Shown here piece after piece: positions 38,002 through 46,669 of a stretch of 64,000 nucleotides of DNA. A program made the position numbers and the translations under genes. The first letter of the stretch is position 1, and each line of letters starts with the position of its first letter. The notes under the pieces are model-generated. The model did not search any database. It saw nothing but the letters and a program-made list of their open reading frames with translations, and was not told the origin of the DNA. The stretch spans positions 124,001-188,000 of the forward strand of contig JAIQEU010000013.1 of NCBI GenBank assembly GCA_020073665.1, read 5' to 3'. This DNA comes from Terriglobia bacterium (GTDB lineage Bacteria > Acidobacteriota > Terriglobia > Terriglobales > Acidobacteriaceae).

Positions 38002-38903
38002 CGACGGATTTCCGCTCCTATCACGCCGGAGAACTGGCGGTGCAAGCTCGTGCCGGCGTAGGAGGAAATGGTCTCGCTGCCGGAGACATGTATCGTCCGG
38101 CCATGCCGCTGGGCGTGCAGCACTTCCTTTCGGCCCAGCAGTTGGCGGTGCTTTCCACCCAGGATGCGGACGGCCGTGTGTGGGCCTCGATGCGCTCCGG
38201 ACCGCCTGGCTTTTTGCGCGCGCTTGACCCGGTCACGGTCGAGATCGGCGGCTACAGTCATCCTGAGGATCCGTTAATGGAAAACCTGGCGCAGCCGGCT
38301 CTAGCCGGTATGCTCGTCATTCAACTGGCGGCTCGTCAGCGGATCCGGTTGAACGGCACGGCTCGTGCTCGGCCCGGCGGCAAGATTGTCCTCACCACCC
38401 AGCAGGTGTACGGCAACTGCCCGCAATACATCCAGGCCCGGGCGGTAATCGGAGACCGCGCCGCAACCGCCGCTTCGGCACAAGTAGGCTCGCGGCTGGA
38501 TGCCCGGTGGCGCCGCTGGGTGGAGGAGGCGGACACGCTGTTCATCGCCACCTCTCACCCGGAAGCCGGCGCGGACGCCTCCCATCGTGGCGGGAACCCG
38601 GGATTTGTCAGAGTGGAGGATGAAAGCCGTCTGCTGTTTCCCGACTACTCCGGCAATAGGATGTTCAACTCGCTGGGCAACCTGGCCGCGAATCCTCGGG
38701 CAGGACTGCTGCTCCCTGATTTTCAGTCGGGAGCCGCGCTGCAGCTGTCGGGCAGGGCACAGATTCTGTGGGATGATCCGCGGATGGCTCAGTTCGCCGG
38801 CGCACAACGTCTGCTCGCCTTCGATGTTGAGCGGGTGATTGAGTTGCCGCAGGCGACCCGGCTGCGCTTTGATTTTCAGAGTTACTCCCCGAATCTTCCG
38901 TGA
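37998..38903 (+). CDS. Pyridoxamine 5'-phosphate oxidase-like FMN-binding protein
   Basis: The 301-residue protein carries a split-barrel flavin domain twice, in the manner of PNPOx-like proteins: QQLAVLSTQDADGRVWASMRSGPPG, then a second block TLFIATSHPEAGADASHRGGNPGFVRV with LFPDYSGNRMFNSLGNLAANPRAGLLLPDF. The spacing of RxFNSLGN and the Pro-Asp residues is typical of two-domain members found in many soil bacteria. Flavin- or F420-dependent reduction is likely, but the substrate is unknown. It is coupled to rsmD by a 4-base overlap, probably a matter of operon economy. Confidence 0.82.
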   Translation: MTTDFRSYHAGELAVQARAGVGGNGLAAGDMYRPAMPLGVQHFLSAQQLAVLSTQDADGRVWASMRSGPPGFLRALDPVTVEIGGYSHPEDPLMENLAQPALAGMLVIQLAARQRIRLNGTARARPGGKIVLTTQQVYGNCPQYIQARAVIGDRAATAASAQVGSRLDARWRRWVEEADTLFIATSHPEAGADASHRGGNPGFVRVEDESRLLFPDYSGNRMFNSLGNLAANPRAGLLLPDFQSGAALQLSGRAQILWDDPRMAQFAGAQRLLAFDVERVIELPQATRLRFDFQSYSPNLP

Positions 38904-38909
38904 GGGGAG

Positions 38910-39461
38910 CTACATCAAGAATTCATGGGTGCGCCGCATGATCGGGTGCTGCATTTCCTGCAGCTCGTTTTTCACCTGGTTGAGCCCGAAGACGCATTGT
39001 TCGAAGTGCTCCGAGAGACTGGCGAACAGAGGCGCCACCTTGGTGTATTCGAAGTGTTCGAACTTGGAGACGATGTAGTAGCTTTCCTTCCCGGCTTTGA
39101 TCCAATCCACAAAACTTTCCAGGCGATTGCGGCGCAGGCGGAAGTGGTTGATGCTTTCGGGAAACATCCCGGTGAAAAACAGGGTGTAGTCGCCGATGTG
39201 TTTGCGCACCTGGCGTTCGCGATCGAAGGAGGGCGCGGGACCATAAACCGGATTCGATTCCACCAGCATTTCGCCCACATCGGTGAGCGGGCTTCCGGCC
39301 CCGTTGCGAATCTTGAACAGCTGCTCGGCATCGCAGAACTCTCCCAGCAAGTGCGACACGTAGTTCACAATCTGGGGATCGCGCAGGCCAATCTCTTCGG
39401 CATAGTGGCGGCCGACCAGGTCTACGAAAAGCTGCTGCAGCGGATGCGACTCCGGAATCAT
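38910..39461 (-). CDS. Conserved hypothetical protein
   Basis: The 183-residue protein is soluble, mostly helical and rich in aromatic and acidic residues (HPLQQLFVDLVGRHYAEEIG, VNYVSHLLGEFCDAEQLFKIRN, IGDYTLFFTGMFPESIN). It has no signal peptide or membrane helix and no catalytic motif that I recognise. GAGGG lies 9 bases before ATG 39461, and codon use looks like that of neighbours, so it is a real gene. It is convergent with the oxidase-like gene (6 bases between stops). Confidence 0.82.
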   Translation of the reverse strand: MIPESHPLQQLFVDLVGRHYAEEIGLRDPQIVNYVSHLLGEFCDAEQLFKIRNGAGSPLTDVGEMLVESNPVYGPAPSFDRERQVRKHIGDYTLFFTGMFPESINHFRLRRNRLESFVDWIKAGKESYYIVSKFEHFEYTKVAPLFASLSEHFEQCVFGLNQVKNELQEMQHPIMRRTHEFLM

Positions 39462-39706
39462 GATTGGGGCCCTCCCAGAAAACCTGCACCTTCCAGGTTT
39501 TTCATCGGTATTGAGCTGACTTCTTATCGCAGCCGGGTAACAAACGCAAGTGACTTTTGTAAGTCCGGCTATGGTCTTTCTACTCTGTTAGACGGCGACC
39601 GCTGCCGCGGGGTTTTACTTCGCGCAGATTGGCAGCAGGGGCGGGCGAGTGCTAATCGTGGTGCAGGTTTGCCAGTACAATAACCACCTTCGGGAGACTC
39701 AAGAGA

Positions 39707-40105
39707 ATGAAGCGAAAAAATATTTCCGGCAATTCACCGTGGGAGCCCATTGTGGGATACTCGCGCGCCGTGCAGATGGGCGCCTACATCCACGTGGCGG
39801 GAACCACCGCCACCGGTGCCGACGGCAAGATAGTGGGCGTGGGCGATGCCTACGCGCAGGCGGTACAGGCGCTGAAGAACATCGAGGCCGCCCTGCGTCA
39901 GGCCGACGCCAGCATGAAAGACGTCGTCCGCACCCGCATGTTCGTAACCAACATCGCGGACTGGGAGAAAGTCGGCAAGGCGCACGGTGAGTTTTTCCGT
40001 GAGGTTCGGCCAGCCGCCACCATGGTGGGAATCACCGCCCTGGTCGCGCCGGAAATGCTGGTGGAGATCGAGGTGGACGCGATGATCTCCGCGCCACAGG
40101 AGTAG
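39707..40105 (+). CDS. RidA/YjgF/YER057c family protein
   Basis: RidA proteins hydrolyse reactive enamine/imine intermediates released by PLP enzymes. The 132-residue protein has the trimeric RidA fold marks: [56 protein letters not shown] with the conserved Arg, and [22 protein letters not shown] with the end Glu. The pattern IEVDA with RTRMFVTNI suggests the broader YjgF group rather than canonical RidA. GGGAG lies 12 bases before the ATG. Two amidohydrolase-type genes follow, and all could share a role in the breakdown of nitrogen compounds. Confidence 0.92.
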   Translation: MKRKNISGNSPWEPIVGYSRAVQMGAYIHVAGTTATGADGKIVGVGDAYAQAVQALKNIEAALRQADASMKDVVRTRMFVTNIADWEKVGKAHGEFFREVRPAATMVGITALVAPEMLVEIEVDAMISAPQE

Positions 40106-40133
40106 AATTTCCCGGTTCGAGAAAGGGACGCGC

Positions 40134-41456
40134 ATGACCAGGTTCAAGTGGTTGCCGATTTTGTGTGTGGCCGTGGCGGGGATGCTGGTGGCGCAGGAGC
40201 CAGAGAATGCACCCGTGCTGCACTCATTTGCCGTGATCCGCGCGGGAGTGCTGATCGATGGCAAGACGGGCGCCCCGCGCCGCGACCAGGTGATCTTCAT
40301 CCGCGGCAATCGCATCGATAGCGTTGCCGATGCCGCGAACGCCAAGATTCCCGCCGGCGCCACCGTCATTGACCTTTCTCGTGCCACCGTATTGCCCGGT
40401 CTGATCGACTCCCATACTCACATTTTCTTGCAGGGCGAGGATCCCAGCGAAGGCGGGTACGATGCCAACATCCTGAAATATCCGCTGGCCCTGCGCGCGG
40501 CCCGGGCCACGGTTTCGGCGCGGCGCGCACTGGAGCAGGGGTTTACCACCCTGCGTGATCTGGAGACTGAAGGCGCGGGCTATGGCGACGTTGGCATCAA
40601 GGAAGCGATTGAAGGCGGCTACATTCCCGGGCCGCGGTTGTTCGTCGTCACCCGCGCCATTTCGACCACCGGCGGCTACCCGCTCGAGGGCTACGCTCCA
40701 GAGCTGGAAATGCCGAAGGGAGTGCAGATCATCGATGGGCCGGTCGCAGCCCGGAAGGCTGCGCGGGAACAGCTGGACCACGGGGCCGACTGGATCAAGG
40801 TCTACATGACCCATCGCTCATGGGTAGGTAAGAACGGAGAACTGGCGTCGCAACCCACGCTTACGCTTGAGGAATTGAAGGCGATCGTGGATGAAACCCA
40901 CGGCTGGGGGAAAAAAGTCGCCTGCCACGCTTATAGCGGCGCCGGACTGCAACGCGCTCTCGACGGCGGTTGCGACTCGATTGAACACGGGCTGCAAATT
41001 ACCGACGCGCAGATCGCGCAAATGGTGAAACAGGGCACCTGGTACTGTCCGACGATTAGCGTTTATTACACCGATTGGGCGGCGGCCGACACGCCGGCGG
41101 GACAGCGCGACCGGCTGCGTGCCTCCGCCCACGAGGACTCGTTTCGCAAGGCGCTGAAAGCCGGGGTCAAGATCGTATTTGGCACCGACATGGGCGGGAT
41201 TCCGTGGACCGAACCCATCGCCCAGGAATTCCCTCGCATGGTGGACCTGGGCATGTCACCCGCGGACGCCATCGTGAGCGCAACCTCGCGCGCGGCCGAG
41301 ATGCTGGATATGACTGGCCAAATCGGCGTGATCGCACCCGGCGCGTTCGCCGACATCATCGCCGTACCCGGCGATCCCCTGAAGGACATCAAGCAACTGG
41401 GGAATGTGCGGTTCGTGATGAAAGACGGCAAGGTGTTCCGCAACGAGGCCCAGTAG
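40134..41456 (+). CDS. Exported metal-dependent amidohydrolase (first copy)
   Basis: The 440-residue protein has a signal peptide (MTRFKWLPILCVAVAGMLVAQ) and an amidohydrolase fold: VIDLSRATVLPGLIDSHTHIF (HxH), a lysine in ADWIKVYM, HAYSGAGLQRALDGGCDSIEHG, and the late aspartate in GTDMGGIPW. This subgroup (PF01979, imidazolonepropionase-like) acts on dipeptides such as Xaa-Arg or Xaa-Pro, or on cyclic amides. Export suggests use of external peptides. A second member of the same subgroup lies at 42610-43923. Confidence 0.9.
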   Translation: MTRFKWLPILCVAVAGMLVAQEPENAPVLHSFAVIRAGVLIDGKTGAPRRDQVIFIRGNRIDSVADAANAKIPAGATVIDLSRATVLPGLIDSHTHIFLQGEDPSEGGYDANILKYPLALRAARATVSARRALEQGFTTLRDLETEGAGYGDVGIKEAIEGGYIPGPRLFVVTRAISTTGGYPLEGYAPELEMPKGVQIIDGPVAARKAAREQLDHGADWIKVYMTHRSWVGKNGELASQPTLTLEELKAIVDETHGWGKKVACHAYSGAGLQRALDGGCDSIEHGLQITDAQIAQMVKQGTWYCPTISVYYTDWAAADTPAGQRDRLRASAHEDSFRKALKAGVKIVFGTDMGGIPWTEPIAQEFPRMVDLGMSPADAIVSATSRAAEMLDMTGQIGVIAPGAFADIIAVPGDPLKDIKQLGNVRFVMKDGKVFRNEAQ

Positions 41457-41482
41457 TAGACACAGGCCTGTGATCTTGGCCC

Positions 41483-41510
41483 TTGACACCTGCGCAACGG
41501 GGGTCATAAT
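41483..41510 (+). promoter_or_regulatory. Strong sigma-70-type promoter for the CBS protein gene
   Basis: TTGACA (41483-41488) and CATAAT (41505-41510) are spaced by 16 bases. The -35 is perfect and the -10 differs by one base. The start of transcription would be near 41517, about 70 bases before the gene. Confidence 0.68.
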
Positions 41511-41589
41511 GCCCATCTCTACAAACGATGCCGGGACCGGAAGCGGGCCTGGCGGATTCTCCCGCTTGGGACGCGCGAGGGAGGTAGCC

Positions 41590-42027
41590 ATGAGTGTTCT
41601 GGAACTGTGCGATGCGGAAGCCGCTGCGGTCTCGGTCGAAGCCAGCGTGGCGGATGCCATCCGCCTGATGCTGGAGCGGCACGTCGGCGCGGTCGGAGTA
41701 GTCGACAGCGAGGGGCGAGTGGCCGGAATCTTCACCGAACGCGATGTGCTCCGCAAGCTGGCGCTGAGTGGACGCAGCCCCGAAGCGACGCCCGTGCGTG
41801 ACCTGATGACTACGCCGGTGGAAATGGCGACCCTGGCGACCGGGCCCGGGGAAGCGTTGGCCATCATGGTCGAGCGCCACTTCCGCCATCTTCCGGTGAT
41901 CGACAACGACAGCAAGCTTCTGGGAATTCTTTCCATCCGCAACCTGCTGCAGTGGCGCGTGGATGACTTGACCCAGGAACTGGATTCGCTGGAGCAGTAC
42001 GTGGCCAATGATGGGCCCGGCGGATAG
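41590..42027 (+). CDS. Tandem CBS domain protein
   Basis: The 145-residue protein consists almost wholly of two CBS motifs: SVADAIRLMLERHVGAVGVVDSEGRVAGIFTERDVL, then GEALAIMVERHFRHLPVIDNDSKLLGILSIRNLL. CBS pairs bind AMP, ATP or S-adenosyl ligands and regulate other proteins; stand-alone ones often act as sensors. AGGGAGG lies 5 bases before ATG 41590, so the frame upstream to 41470 can be ignored; it contains the promoter. It lies between an amidohydrolase and a DoxX gene. Confidence 0.92.
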   Translation: MSVLELCDAEAAAVSVEASVADAIRLMLERHVGAVGVVDSEGRVAGIFTERDVLRKLALSGRSPEATPVRDLMTTPVEMATLATGPGEALAIMVERHFRHLPVIDNDSKLLGILSIRNLLQWRVDDLTQELDSLEQYVANDGPGG

Positions 42028-42028
42028 T

Positions 42029-42049
42029 TAGTAACGACTACCTGGTACC
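42029..42049. repeat. Weak period-7 tract (TAGTACC-like) before doxX-like gene
   Basis: TAGTAAC, GACTACC, TGGTACC is a degenerate three-unit tract. On the opposite strand it resembles the GGTACTx units at 2619-2638. The match is poor enough to be chance if seen in isolation. Confidence 0.35.
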
Positions 42050-42080
42050 GAGCGAGAACGACAAGACAAAAGCGATACGG

Positions 42081-42557
42081 ATGCCGACGCCCTCCTCTGC
42101 CCTCCCCAAAACCATCGCCGTGGTTCGCATGGCCACGGCGGTGTTCTTCCTTTTTTTCGGGGAGTACAAAGTGGCCGGCCCGGACTTTGCCCACGGTGGA
42201 TTTCAGCAGTATCTTCAGGGCTACATCCAGGAAAGCGCGGTCGGTTTTTTCAAGCTTTTCCTTTCCGGAGTGGTCTTCCCGCACGCGGTGTTCTTCGGAT
42301 ATGTCGTCGGAGTGGTCGAACTGGCGATTGGCACTTCCCTGCTGCTCGGACTCTGGGTACGGCCCGCGTCCGTGCTGGGTGCGGTGTACATGATCTGCCT
42401 CACGCTAGCCACCTGGTGGGACCCTGGGCACGGCGTGCCAATGTGGCATTATTTTGGTTCAGAATTGAATCACCTGCCATTGTTGTTACTATTTGTCATC
42501 TTTTTCGCGGCTGATGCCGGGCAAGTGTGGGGGCTCGACCAGAAACATCCCCGGTGA
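42081..42557 (+). CDS. DoxX family membrane protein
   Basis: The 158-residue protein has four hydrophobic helices and the family features [23 protein letters not shown] near the N-terminus and [31 protein letters not shown] in the middle. DoxX-like proteins are found in bacterial membranes with roles suggested in redox or oxidative-stress complexes; the original DoxX is part of a thiosulfate:quinone oxidoreductase, which this short protein is not shown to be. It sits between a CBS protein and an exported amidohydrolase. Confidence 0.85.
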   Translation: MPTPSSALPKTIAVVRMATAVFFLFFGEYKVAGPDFAHGGFQQYLQGYIQESAVGFFKLFLSGVVFPHAVFFGYVVGVVELAIGTSLLLGLWVRPASVLGAVYMICLTLATWWDPGHGVPMWHYFGSELNHLPLLLLFVIFFAADAGQVWGLDQKHPR

Positions 42558-42609
42558 ATTCTCGATCCACACGGATCGCAGTCGGATTTTCAAATTCCAA
42601 GGAGCATCA

Positions 42610-43923
42610 ATGACCAGAGCGAAGAAATATGTTGTCGCGCGAATCCTGGCCGGGTTGCTGGTGGGCTGCATCGCCCACGCCCAGGCCAACCCCGTCCCAT
42701 CACCCAAGCACGTCGTGGTGCTGGCCGGACGAGTGCTGGATGTTAGAAGCGGCAAGCTTCTCACCGATCAAGCCATTGTCATCGAGGGCGACAAGATTGT
42801 GAGTGTTGGTCCTGCATCCGGCGCACCCGTTGCCGGCGCGACTGTGGTGAACCTGCCGAACGCCACCTTGCTGCCCGGGCTAATCGATGCGCACACCCAC
42901 CTGACCTTTAATACCCAGGACGTTGGCTATCAAAGCCTGGCAATTTCGGTTCCCCGGGCCGCCCTGAGCGGGGCTCACAACGCGCGCATCACTCTGGAGG
43001 CCGGCTTCACCACCGTACGCAACGTTGGCGCTCTGGGCTACAGCGATGTGGCTCTGCGCGACGCCATCAATGCCGGCGATGTGCCCGGCCCCCGCATGCT
43101 GGTGAGCGGTCCGGCACTCGGCATTACCGGCGGTCACTGCGACAACAACCTGCTGCCCTTCGATTATCACGCCAGCGCTGAAGGCGTCGCCGATGGAGTG
43201 GAGGCGGTGCAGCACAAAGTGCGCGAAGTCATCAAATACGGGGCTGACCTGATCAAGATTTGCGCCACCGGCGGCGTGATGTCCAAGGGCGACGATCCCA
43301 ACGCCTCGCAGTTCACGCTCGAAGAGATGAAGACCATCGTGGCCGAGGCGCATCGGTTGGGACGAAAGGTCGCCGCTCACGCCCATGGCGCCGAAGGCGT
43401 CCGCTGGGCTTCCGAGGCTGGTGTCGATTCGGTCGAGCACGGCCACCTCATGAACGACGCCTCCATCGCCACGCTCAAAAAGAATGGGACTTATCTTGTG
43501 CCCACCCTTTACCTGATGGACTGGCACCGCGAGAATGCGGCCAAGAACAATCTCCCCGATTACATTCGAAAAAAAATGGAGATGGTCATGGCCCAGGGGC
43601 AAGACAGCGCCAGGAAGGCTTTTCAGGCAGGTGTGAAGATCGGCTTCGGCACCGATGCGGCGGTCTATCCTCACGGCTTGAATGCCCATGAGTTCGCGGT
43701 CTACGTGCGCCTGGGCATGACACCGCTGCAGGCCATTCAAACCGCCACCATCAACGATGCCGATTTGCTGGGCTGGTCCGACAAGGTAGGAACCATCGAG
43801 CCCGGCAAGTGGGCAGACCTGATCGCGGTAGATGGCGATCCGCTGCAGGACATCACCACCCTGCAGCGCGTGAAGTTCGTGATGAAGGGCGGGGACGTGG
43901 TCAAGAACGACTACGGGAAGTGA
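42610..43923 (+). CDS. Exported metal-dependent amidohydrolase (second copy)
   Basis: The 437-residue protein starts [25 protein letters not shown], a signal peptide, and has the amidohydrolase residues: [11 protein letters not shown] (HxH), [11 protein letters not shown] (carbamylated Lys), [22 protein letters not shown], and [11 protein letters not shown] (Asp). Organisation and length parallel the gene at 40134, so the two are paralogues of the imidazolonepropionase-like group, which includes Xaa-Pro and cyclic dipeptide hydrolases. AAGGAG lies 6 bases before ATG 42610. A terminator follows the stop. Confidence 0.9.
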   Translation: MTRAKKYVVARILAGLLVGCIAHAQANPVPSPKHVVVLAGRVLDVRSGKLLTDQAIVIEGDKIVSVGPASGAPVAGATVVNLPNATLLPGLIDAHTHLTFNTQDVGYQSLAISVPRAALSGAHNARITLEAGFTTVRNVGALGYSDVALRDAINAGDVPGPRMLVSGPALGITGGHCDNNLLPFDYHASAEGVADGVEAVQHKVREVIKYGADLIKICATGGVMSKGDDPNASQFTLEEMKTIVAEAHRLGRKVAAHAHGAEGVRWASEAGVDSVEHGHLMNDASIATLKKNGTYLVPTLYLMDWHRENAAKNNLPDYIRKKMEMVMAQGQDSARKAFQAGVKIGFGTDAAVYPHGLNAHEFAVYVRLGMTPLQAIQTATINDADLLGWSDKVGTIEPGKWADLIAVDGDPLQDITTLQRVKFVMKGGDVVKNDYGK

Positions 43924-43953
43924 GTCGACGCCGGCGTCGCGACCGAAAATAAT

Positions 43954-43982
43954 AAAGGGCCGGCTCGGGCGCCGGCCCTTTT
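43954..43982. terminator. Bidirectional terminator between amidohydrolase and HU genes
   Basis: AAAGGGCCGGC (43954-43964) and GCCGGCCCTTT (43971-43981) form an 11-base perfect stem with a 6-base loop. It has A-rich sequence on one side and T on the other, so it can act in both directions. A 14-base palindrome, CGACGCCGGCGTCG, lies just before it at 43926-43939. Confidence 0.9.
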
Positions 43983-44001
43983 ACGGCTGCGGAAACGGAA
44001 A

Positions 44002-44292
44002 CTACTTCTTGGGCGCGATTGCGTCCTTGGCGGCTTTCGCCACGCGGAACTTCACGACCGTCTTGGCCTTGATCTGGATGGGTTCGCCGGTTTGCGGGTT
44101 GCGTCCCATGCGGGCCTTGCGATGCGCTTTTACCAGGCGGCCCAGCCCGGGGACGATGAATACGCCGTTCTTCTTGGTCTCTTTGATAGCCGTGTCGGTC
44201 AAGTGCTCGAGAAAGGTTGCTACCGTCTTGTTGTTGGTCTCAAGTTTCTCGGCCAGATGACGGACGAGTTGGGTCTTGGTCATACCTGCCAT
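44002..44292 (-). CDS. HU family DNA-binding protein
   Basis: HU proteins bend and compact DNA without strong sequence preference. The 96-residue protein has the HU fold: helices MTKTQLVRHLAEKLETNNKTVATFLEHLTDTAIKETK, the beta-arms with GLGRLVKAHRKARMGRNPQTGEPIQIKAKTVVKF, where the arm signature RxGRNPxTG is intact, and a basic Lys-rich end. AGGAGG lies 6 bases before ATG 44292. Only this copy is in the window. A -10-like TATAAG is found about 50 bases upstream, near 44339-44344. Confidence 0.93.
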   Translation of the reverse strand: MAGMTKTQLVRHLAEKLETNNKTVATFLEHLTDTAIKETKKNGVFIVPGLGRLVKAHRKARMGRNPQTGEPIQIKAKTVVKFRVAKAAKDAIAPKK

Positions 44293-44501
44293 GAATCCTC
44301 CTCTGGTGCAGCTCTGATTTTCCTGCGATAGCCGCTATCTTATACCTTGCTCCTGTGGAAAAGAAGCGTTTCAGCCGCATTTTATGCGGTTTTTTTGTGG
44401 GGGGAACCCGGAAAAGCCACAAGAATCCGGCTTCCTACGCGGCTGAGTTCCAAATCGGCCCGGCTGGCAAGGGGCTGCGATGCCAGGGGGAGACCAACCT
44501 C

Positions 44502-45155
44502 TTGAGTTGTGCGATTTGCGAAAAGCGGAAGGAAAAGCGCTTCTGCCCGGCGGTGCACGGCCGCATCTGCCCACAATGCTGCGGCGAACAGCGCGAGGTG
44601 ACACTCGATTGTCCCAGCGATTGCACCTACCTGCAACAGGCGCGAGCGCATGAAAAGCCGCGCCCCGTGCAGGAATTGGACCAATCGGCATTGTTTCCGC
44701 AGGTGGAGATTGGGGAGCAGTTTCTCTACCAGCACGAGCATCTCGTGATGGGCATCAGTTACGCCCTGGCCCGAAGCCTGCGTGCCGACCGTGGATTGAA
44801 CGACACCGACATCATCGCTGTGCTCACGTCCATGGCGAAGAGCTACGACACCCTGGTGAACTCCGGACTGTACTACGAAACCCCCGTAACCAACGCCGCC
44901 CGGCAGGCGGCGGTGGCGGAGGTCCTGCAGATGTTGAAAGAGTACCGCGAAGTGGAGCAGAAGAATCTTGGGTACGCCCGCCTGCGCGACTCGGAGGTGC
45001 TGCAGGCCTTGGTCTTCCTGCTGCGCACCGCGCATGGCCGCACTTCTGGCCGGCCCAAGGCCCGGGCCTTCGTGGATTTTCTGCTGGCGCAGTTTCCCGA
45101 GAAGCAGTCAGCCGTCGCCGCAGAGGCCTCCGGCAGCCGGATCATCGCGCCTTAG
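44502..45155 (+). CDS. Cys-rich (zinc-binding) hypothetical protein
   Basis: From TTG 44502 the 217-residue protein has eight cysteines within the first 41 residues (C3, C6, C15, C23, C26, C27, C37, C41) in the pattern CAICEKRKEKRFC, ICPQCCG, DCPSDC, which should form two zinc sites. The rest is helical, without a membrane segment. This arrangement is familiar from hypothetical proteins of Acidobacteriota, but no function is known. GTG at 44355 is in frame and would add 49 residues; I prefer 44502 because GGGGGAG lies 9 bases before it. Confidence 0.75.
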   Translation: MSCAICEKRKEKRFCPAVHGRICPQCCGEQREVTLDCPSDCTYLQQARAHEKPRPVQELDQSALFPQVEIGEQFLYQHEHLVMGISYALARSLRADRGLNDTDIIAVLTSMAKSYDTLVNSGLYYETPVTNAARQAAVAEVLQMLKEYREVEQKNLGYARLRDSEVLQALVFLLRTAHGRTSGRPKARAFVDFLLAQFPEKQSAVAAEASGSRIIAP

Positions 45156-45183
45156 ACGTGCGCGTCAGACCACGATTCTTCCT

Positions 45184-45225
45184 GAGGTCCGAAATCTGAA
45201 GTCCAAGGTGTCCGACGTCTGGAGT
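45184..45225 (+). repeat. Period-7 repeat, GAAGTCC family, before folK
   Basis: Units GAGGTCC, GAAATCT, GAAGTCC, AAGGTGT, CCGACGT and CTGGAGT follow at a 7-base step from 45184 to 45225, close to the folK TTG at 45232. The GGAG used as Shine-Dalgarno sequence (45221-45224) is in the last unit. The later units are more degenerate than the first three. Confidence 0.72.
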
Positions 45226-45231
45226 GAGGGT

Positions 45232-45723
45232 TTGCACAAACTGGCTTATCTTTCGCTGGGTTCGAACCTCGGAGACCGCGCCGCTAACCTGAACGCCGCG
45301 TTATCGCGGCTCCAGGCGTTGGGCAAGATCGTCGCGGTGTCGTCTTTTTACGAGACCGAACCGGTAGAATTGACCGCCCAGCCCTGGTTTTTGAACTGCG
45401 CGGTCGCGCTCGACACCGAAAAAATGCCCCGTCAGCTGCTGGCGGGAGTTCTGGACGTGGAGCAACAGATGGGCCGCCGCCGGGTACAGAAGAAGGGCCC
45501 GCGCACCATTGACATCGACATTCTCTTGTTTGGTAGTTCAGTAGTGGAGATGAAAGGGTTGACCATCCCCCATCCGTCCATGCACCAGCGCCGATTTGTG
45601 CTGGAGCCTCTGGCGGAAATCGCTGCTGACGTGCGCCATCCCGTGCTCAAGCGGACCATCCGTGAGTTGCGGGATGCCTTACCCACAGGCCAACAAGCGG
45701 TGCGCAAAACCGGAAAAAGCTAG
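45232..45723 (+). CDS. folK: 2-amino-4-hydroxy-6-hydroxymethyldihydropteridine pyrophosphokinase
   Basis: FolK transfers pyrophosphate from ATP to the pterin in folate synthesis. The 163-residue protein has AYLSLGSNLGDRAANLNAAL, SSFYETEPVELTAQPWFLNCAV, VEQQMGRRRVQKKGPRTIDIDILLF with the metal-binding DIDIL, and IPHPSMHQRRFVLEPLAEI, all HPPK signatures. TTG at 45232 is the best start; the in-frame extension to 44968 runs through the previous gene and is not coding. No folP or folB is adjacent. The start region lies within a period-7 repeat. Confidence 0.95.
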   Translation: MHKLAYLSLGSNLGDRAANLNAALSRLQALGKIVAVSSFYETEPVELTAQPWFLNCAVALDTEKMPRQLLAGVLDVEQQMGRRRVQKKGPRTIDIDILLFGSSVVEMKGLTIPHPSMHQRRFVLEPLAEIAADVRHPVLKRTIRELRDALPTGQQAVRKTGKS

Positions 45724-45724
45724 C

Positions 45725-45754
45725 CACAGATTGGCGCGGATTTACACTGAGCAG
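45725..45754. repeat. Period-10 repeat CACAGATTGG/CGCGGATTTA/CACTGAGCAG
   Basis: Three ten-base units begin two bases after the folK stop. They resemble the period-10 CACGGAT repeat at 27804-27830, with core CAC/CGC followed by (A/G)GAT. Confidence 0.6.
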
Positions 45755-45863
45755 AGAATTGTCTAAAGGAATTTATCCCTGCCAGGCCGCGAAGATACGT
45801 GGCCGCGTATCGTGCCCAGCCTATTACTTCAGTCACTTTATCGCTGCGGACAGCGGGGCTACG

Positions 45864-46571
45864 ATGCAAGCTACCATGGTGCTGGAATCGCTCCTGCTGA
45901 GCCGCGACCCGCAAGTCATTCGGGTGCTGCGGCCCACCCTAGAAAAGCTTTCGATTGACGTGGAAGTGTGCCGGGGCGCCCGTTCCGGGAACGAAATCCT
46001 CTCTTCCGAAAAATTCGATGCCGTGATTGTCGACTGTGATGACTTGCACGGCGGCCTGGACGTGCTCCGCGGCCTGCGCAAGGGTACCAGCAACAGGAAC
46101 TCTGTGGCCTTCGCCATCCTCAACGGCGCTACCACCACCAGCCAGGCATTCGACTTGGGCGCCAACTTCGTGCTGCAGAAGCCCATCTCACCGCTCAACG
46201 CGACCCGCTGTTTTGGCGCCGCGCTGGGATTCATGGAGCGGGAGCGGCGGCGCTACTTCCGGCACCCGGTGGAGATTCCGGTCACCATCGTGTTCAGTCA
46301 GGGACAAGAGCTCAAGGGGACAACCAGCAACATCAGCGAGGGTGGCATGGCGGTGCGTTTTCGCGGCAAGCTCGCCAAGGGTGGGATTTCGAAGGTCAGC
46401 TTCACCCTGCCGGGAACCAGCACGCCGATGGAGCCGAAGGCAGAACTCGCGTGGGCGGACGGAGCCGGGCGCGCTGGCCTGCGCTTTCTCGAACTTCCCA
46501 AAGGCTCGCGCGAGCTGTTTGAGGCCTGGCTTGCGGAACAGGCGCGCAACCTGCCCAATCCCGCTCGCTGA
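45864..46571 (+). CDS. Receiver-PilZ protein (c-di-GMP binding)
   Basis: The 235-residue protein has an N-terminal response-regulator-like receiver domain (about 1-120) with an acidic VIVDCDDLHGG and the conserved Lys in VLQKPIS. A PilZ domain follows (about 120-230) with the c-di-GMP motifs RRYFR (RxxxR) and NISEGG (N/DxSxxG). The receiver lacks a neighbouring histidine kinase. PilZ domains bind c-di-GMP and change motility or exopolysaccharide production. ATG at 45864 or 45876 may be the start. With the GGDEF proteins at 49781 and 56457 it forms a local group of c-di-GMP genes. Confidence 0.9.
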   Translation: MQATMVLESLLLSRDPQVIRVLRPTLEKLSIDVEVCRGARSGNEILSSEKFDAVIVDCDDLHGGLDVLRGLRKGTSNRNSVAFAILNGATTTSQAFDLGANFVLQKPISPLNATRCFGAALGFMERERRRYFRHPVEIPVTIVFSQGQELKGTTSNISEGGMAVRFRGKLAKGGISKVSFTLPGTSTPMEPKAELAWADGAGRAGLRFLELPKGSRELFEAWLAEQARNLPNPAR

Positions 46572-46669
46572 ACTGGGCGCCGCTCGCCGCCCGGTATCCA
46601 GCTTAAGACTTGCGGCCGCGGCAAGCAGCCCGCACCCTACTACAAAATCCAATTTCAGGTGCTGTCCTC

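Noticed and set aside
43926-43939. Palindrome CGACGCCGGCGTCG as an operator
   Set aside because: It directly follows a stop codon and precedes a terminator, so a termination-related role or chance is more likely than operator use.
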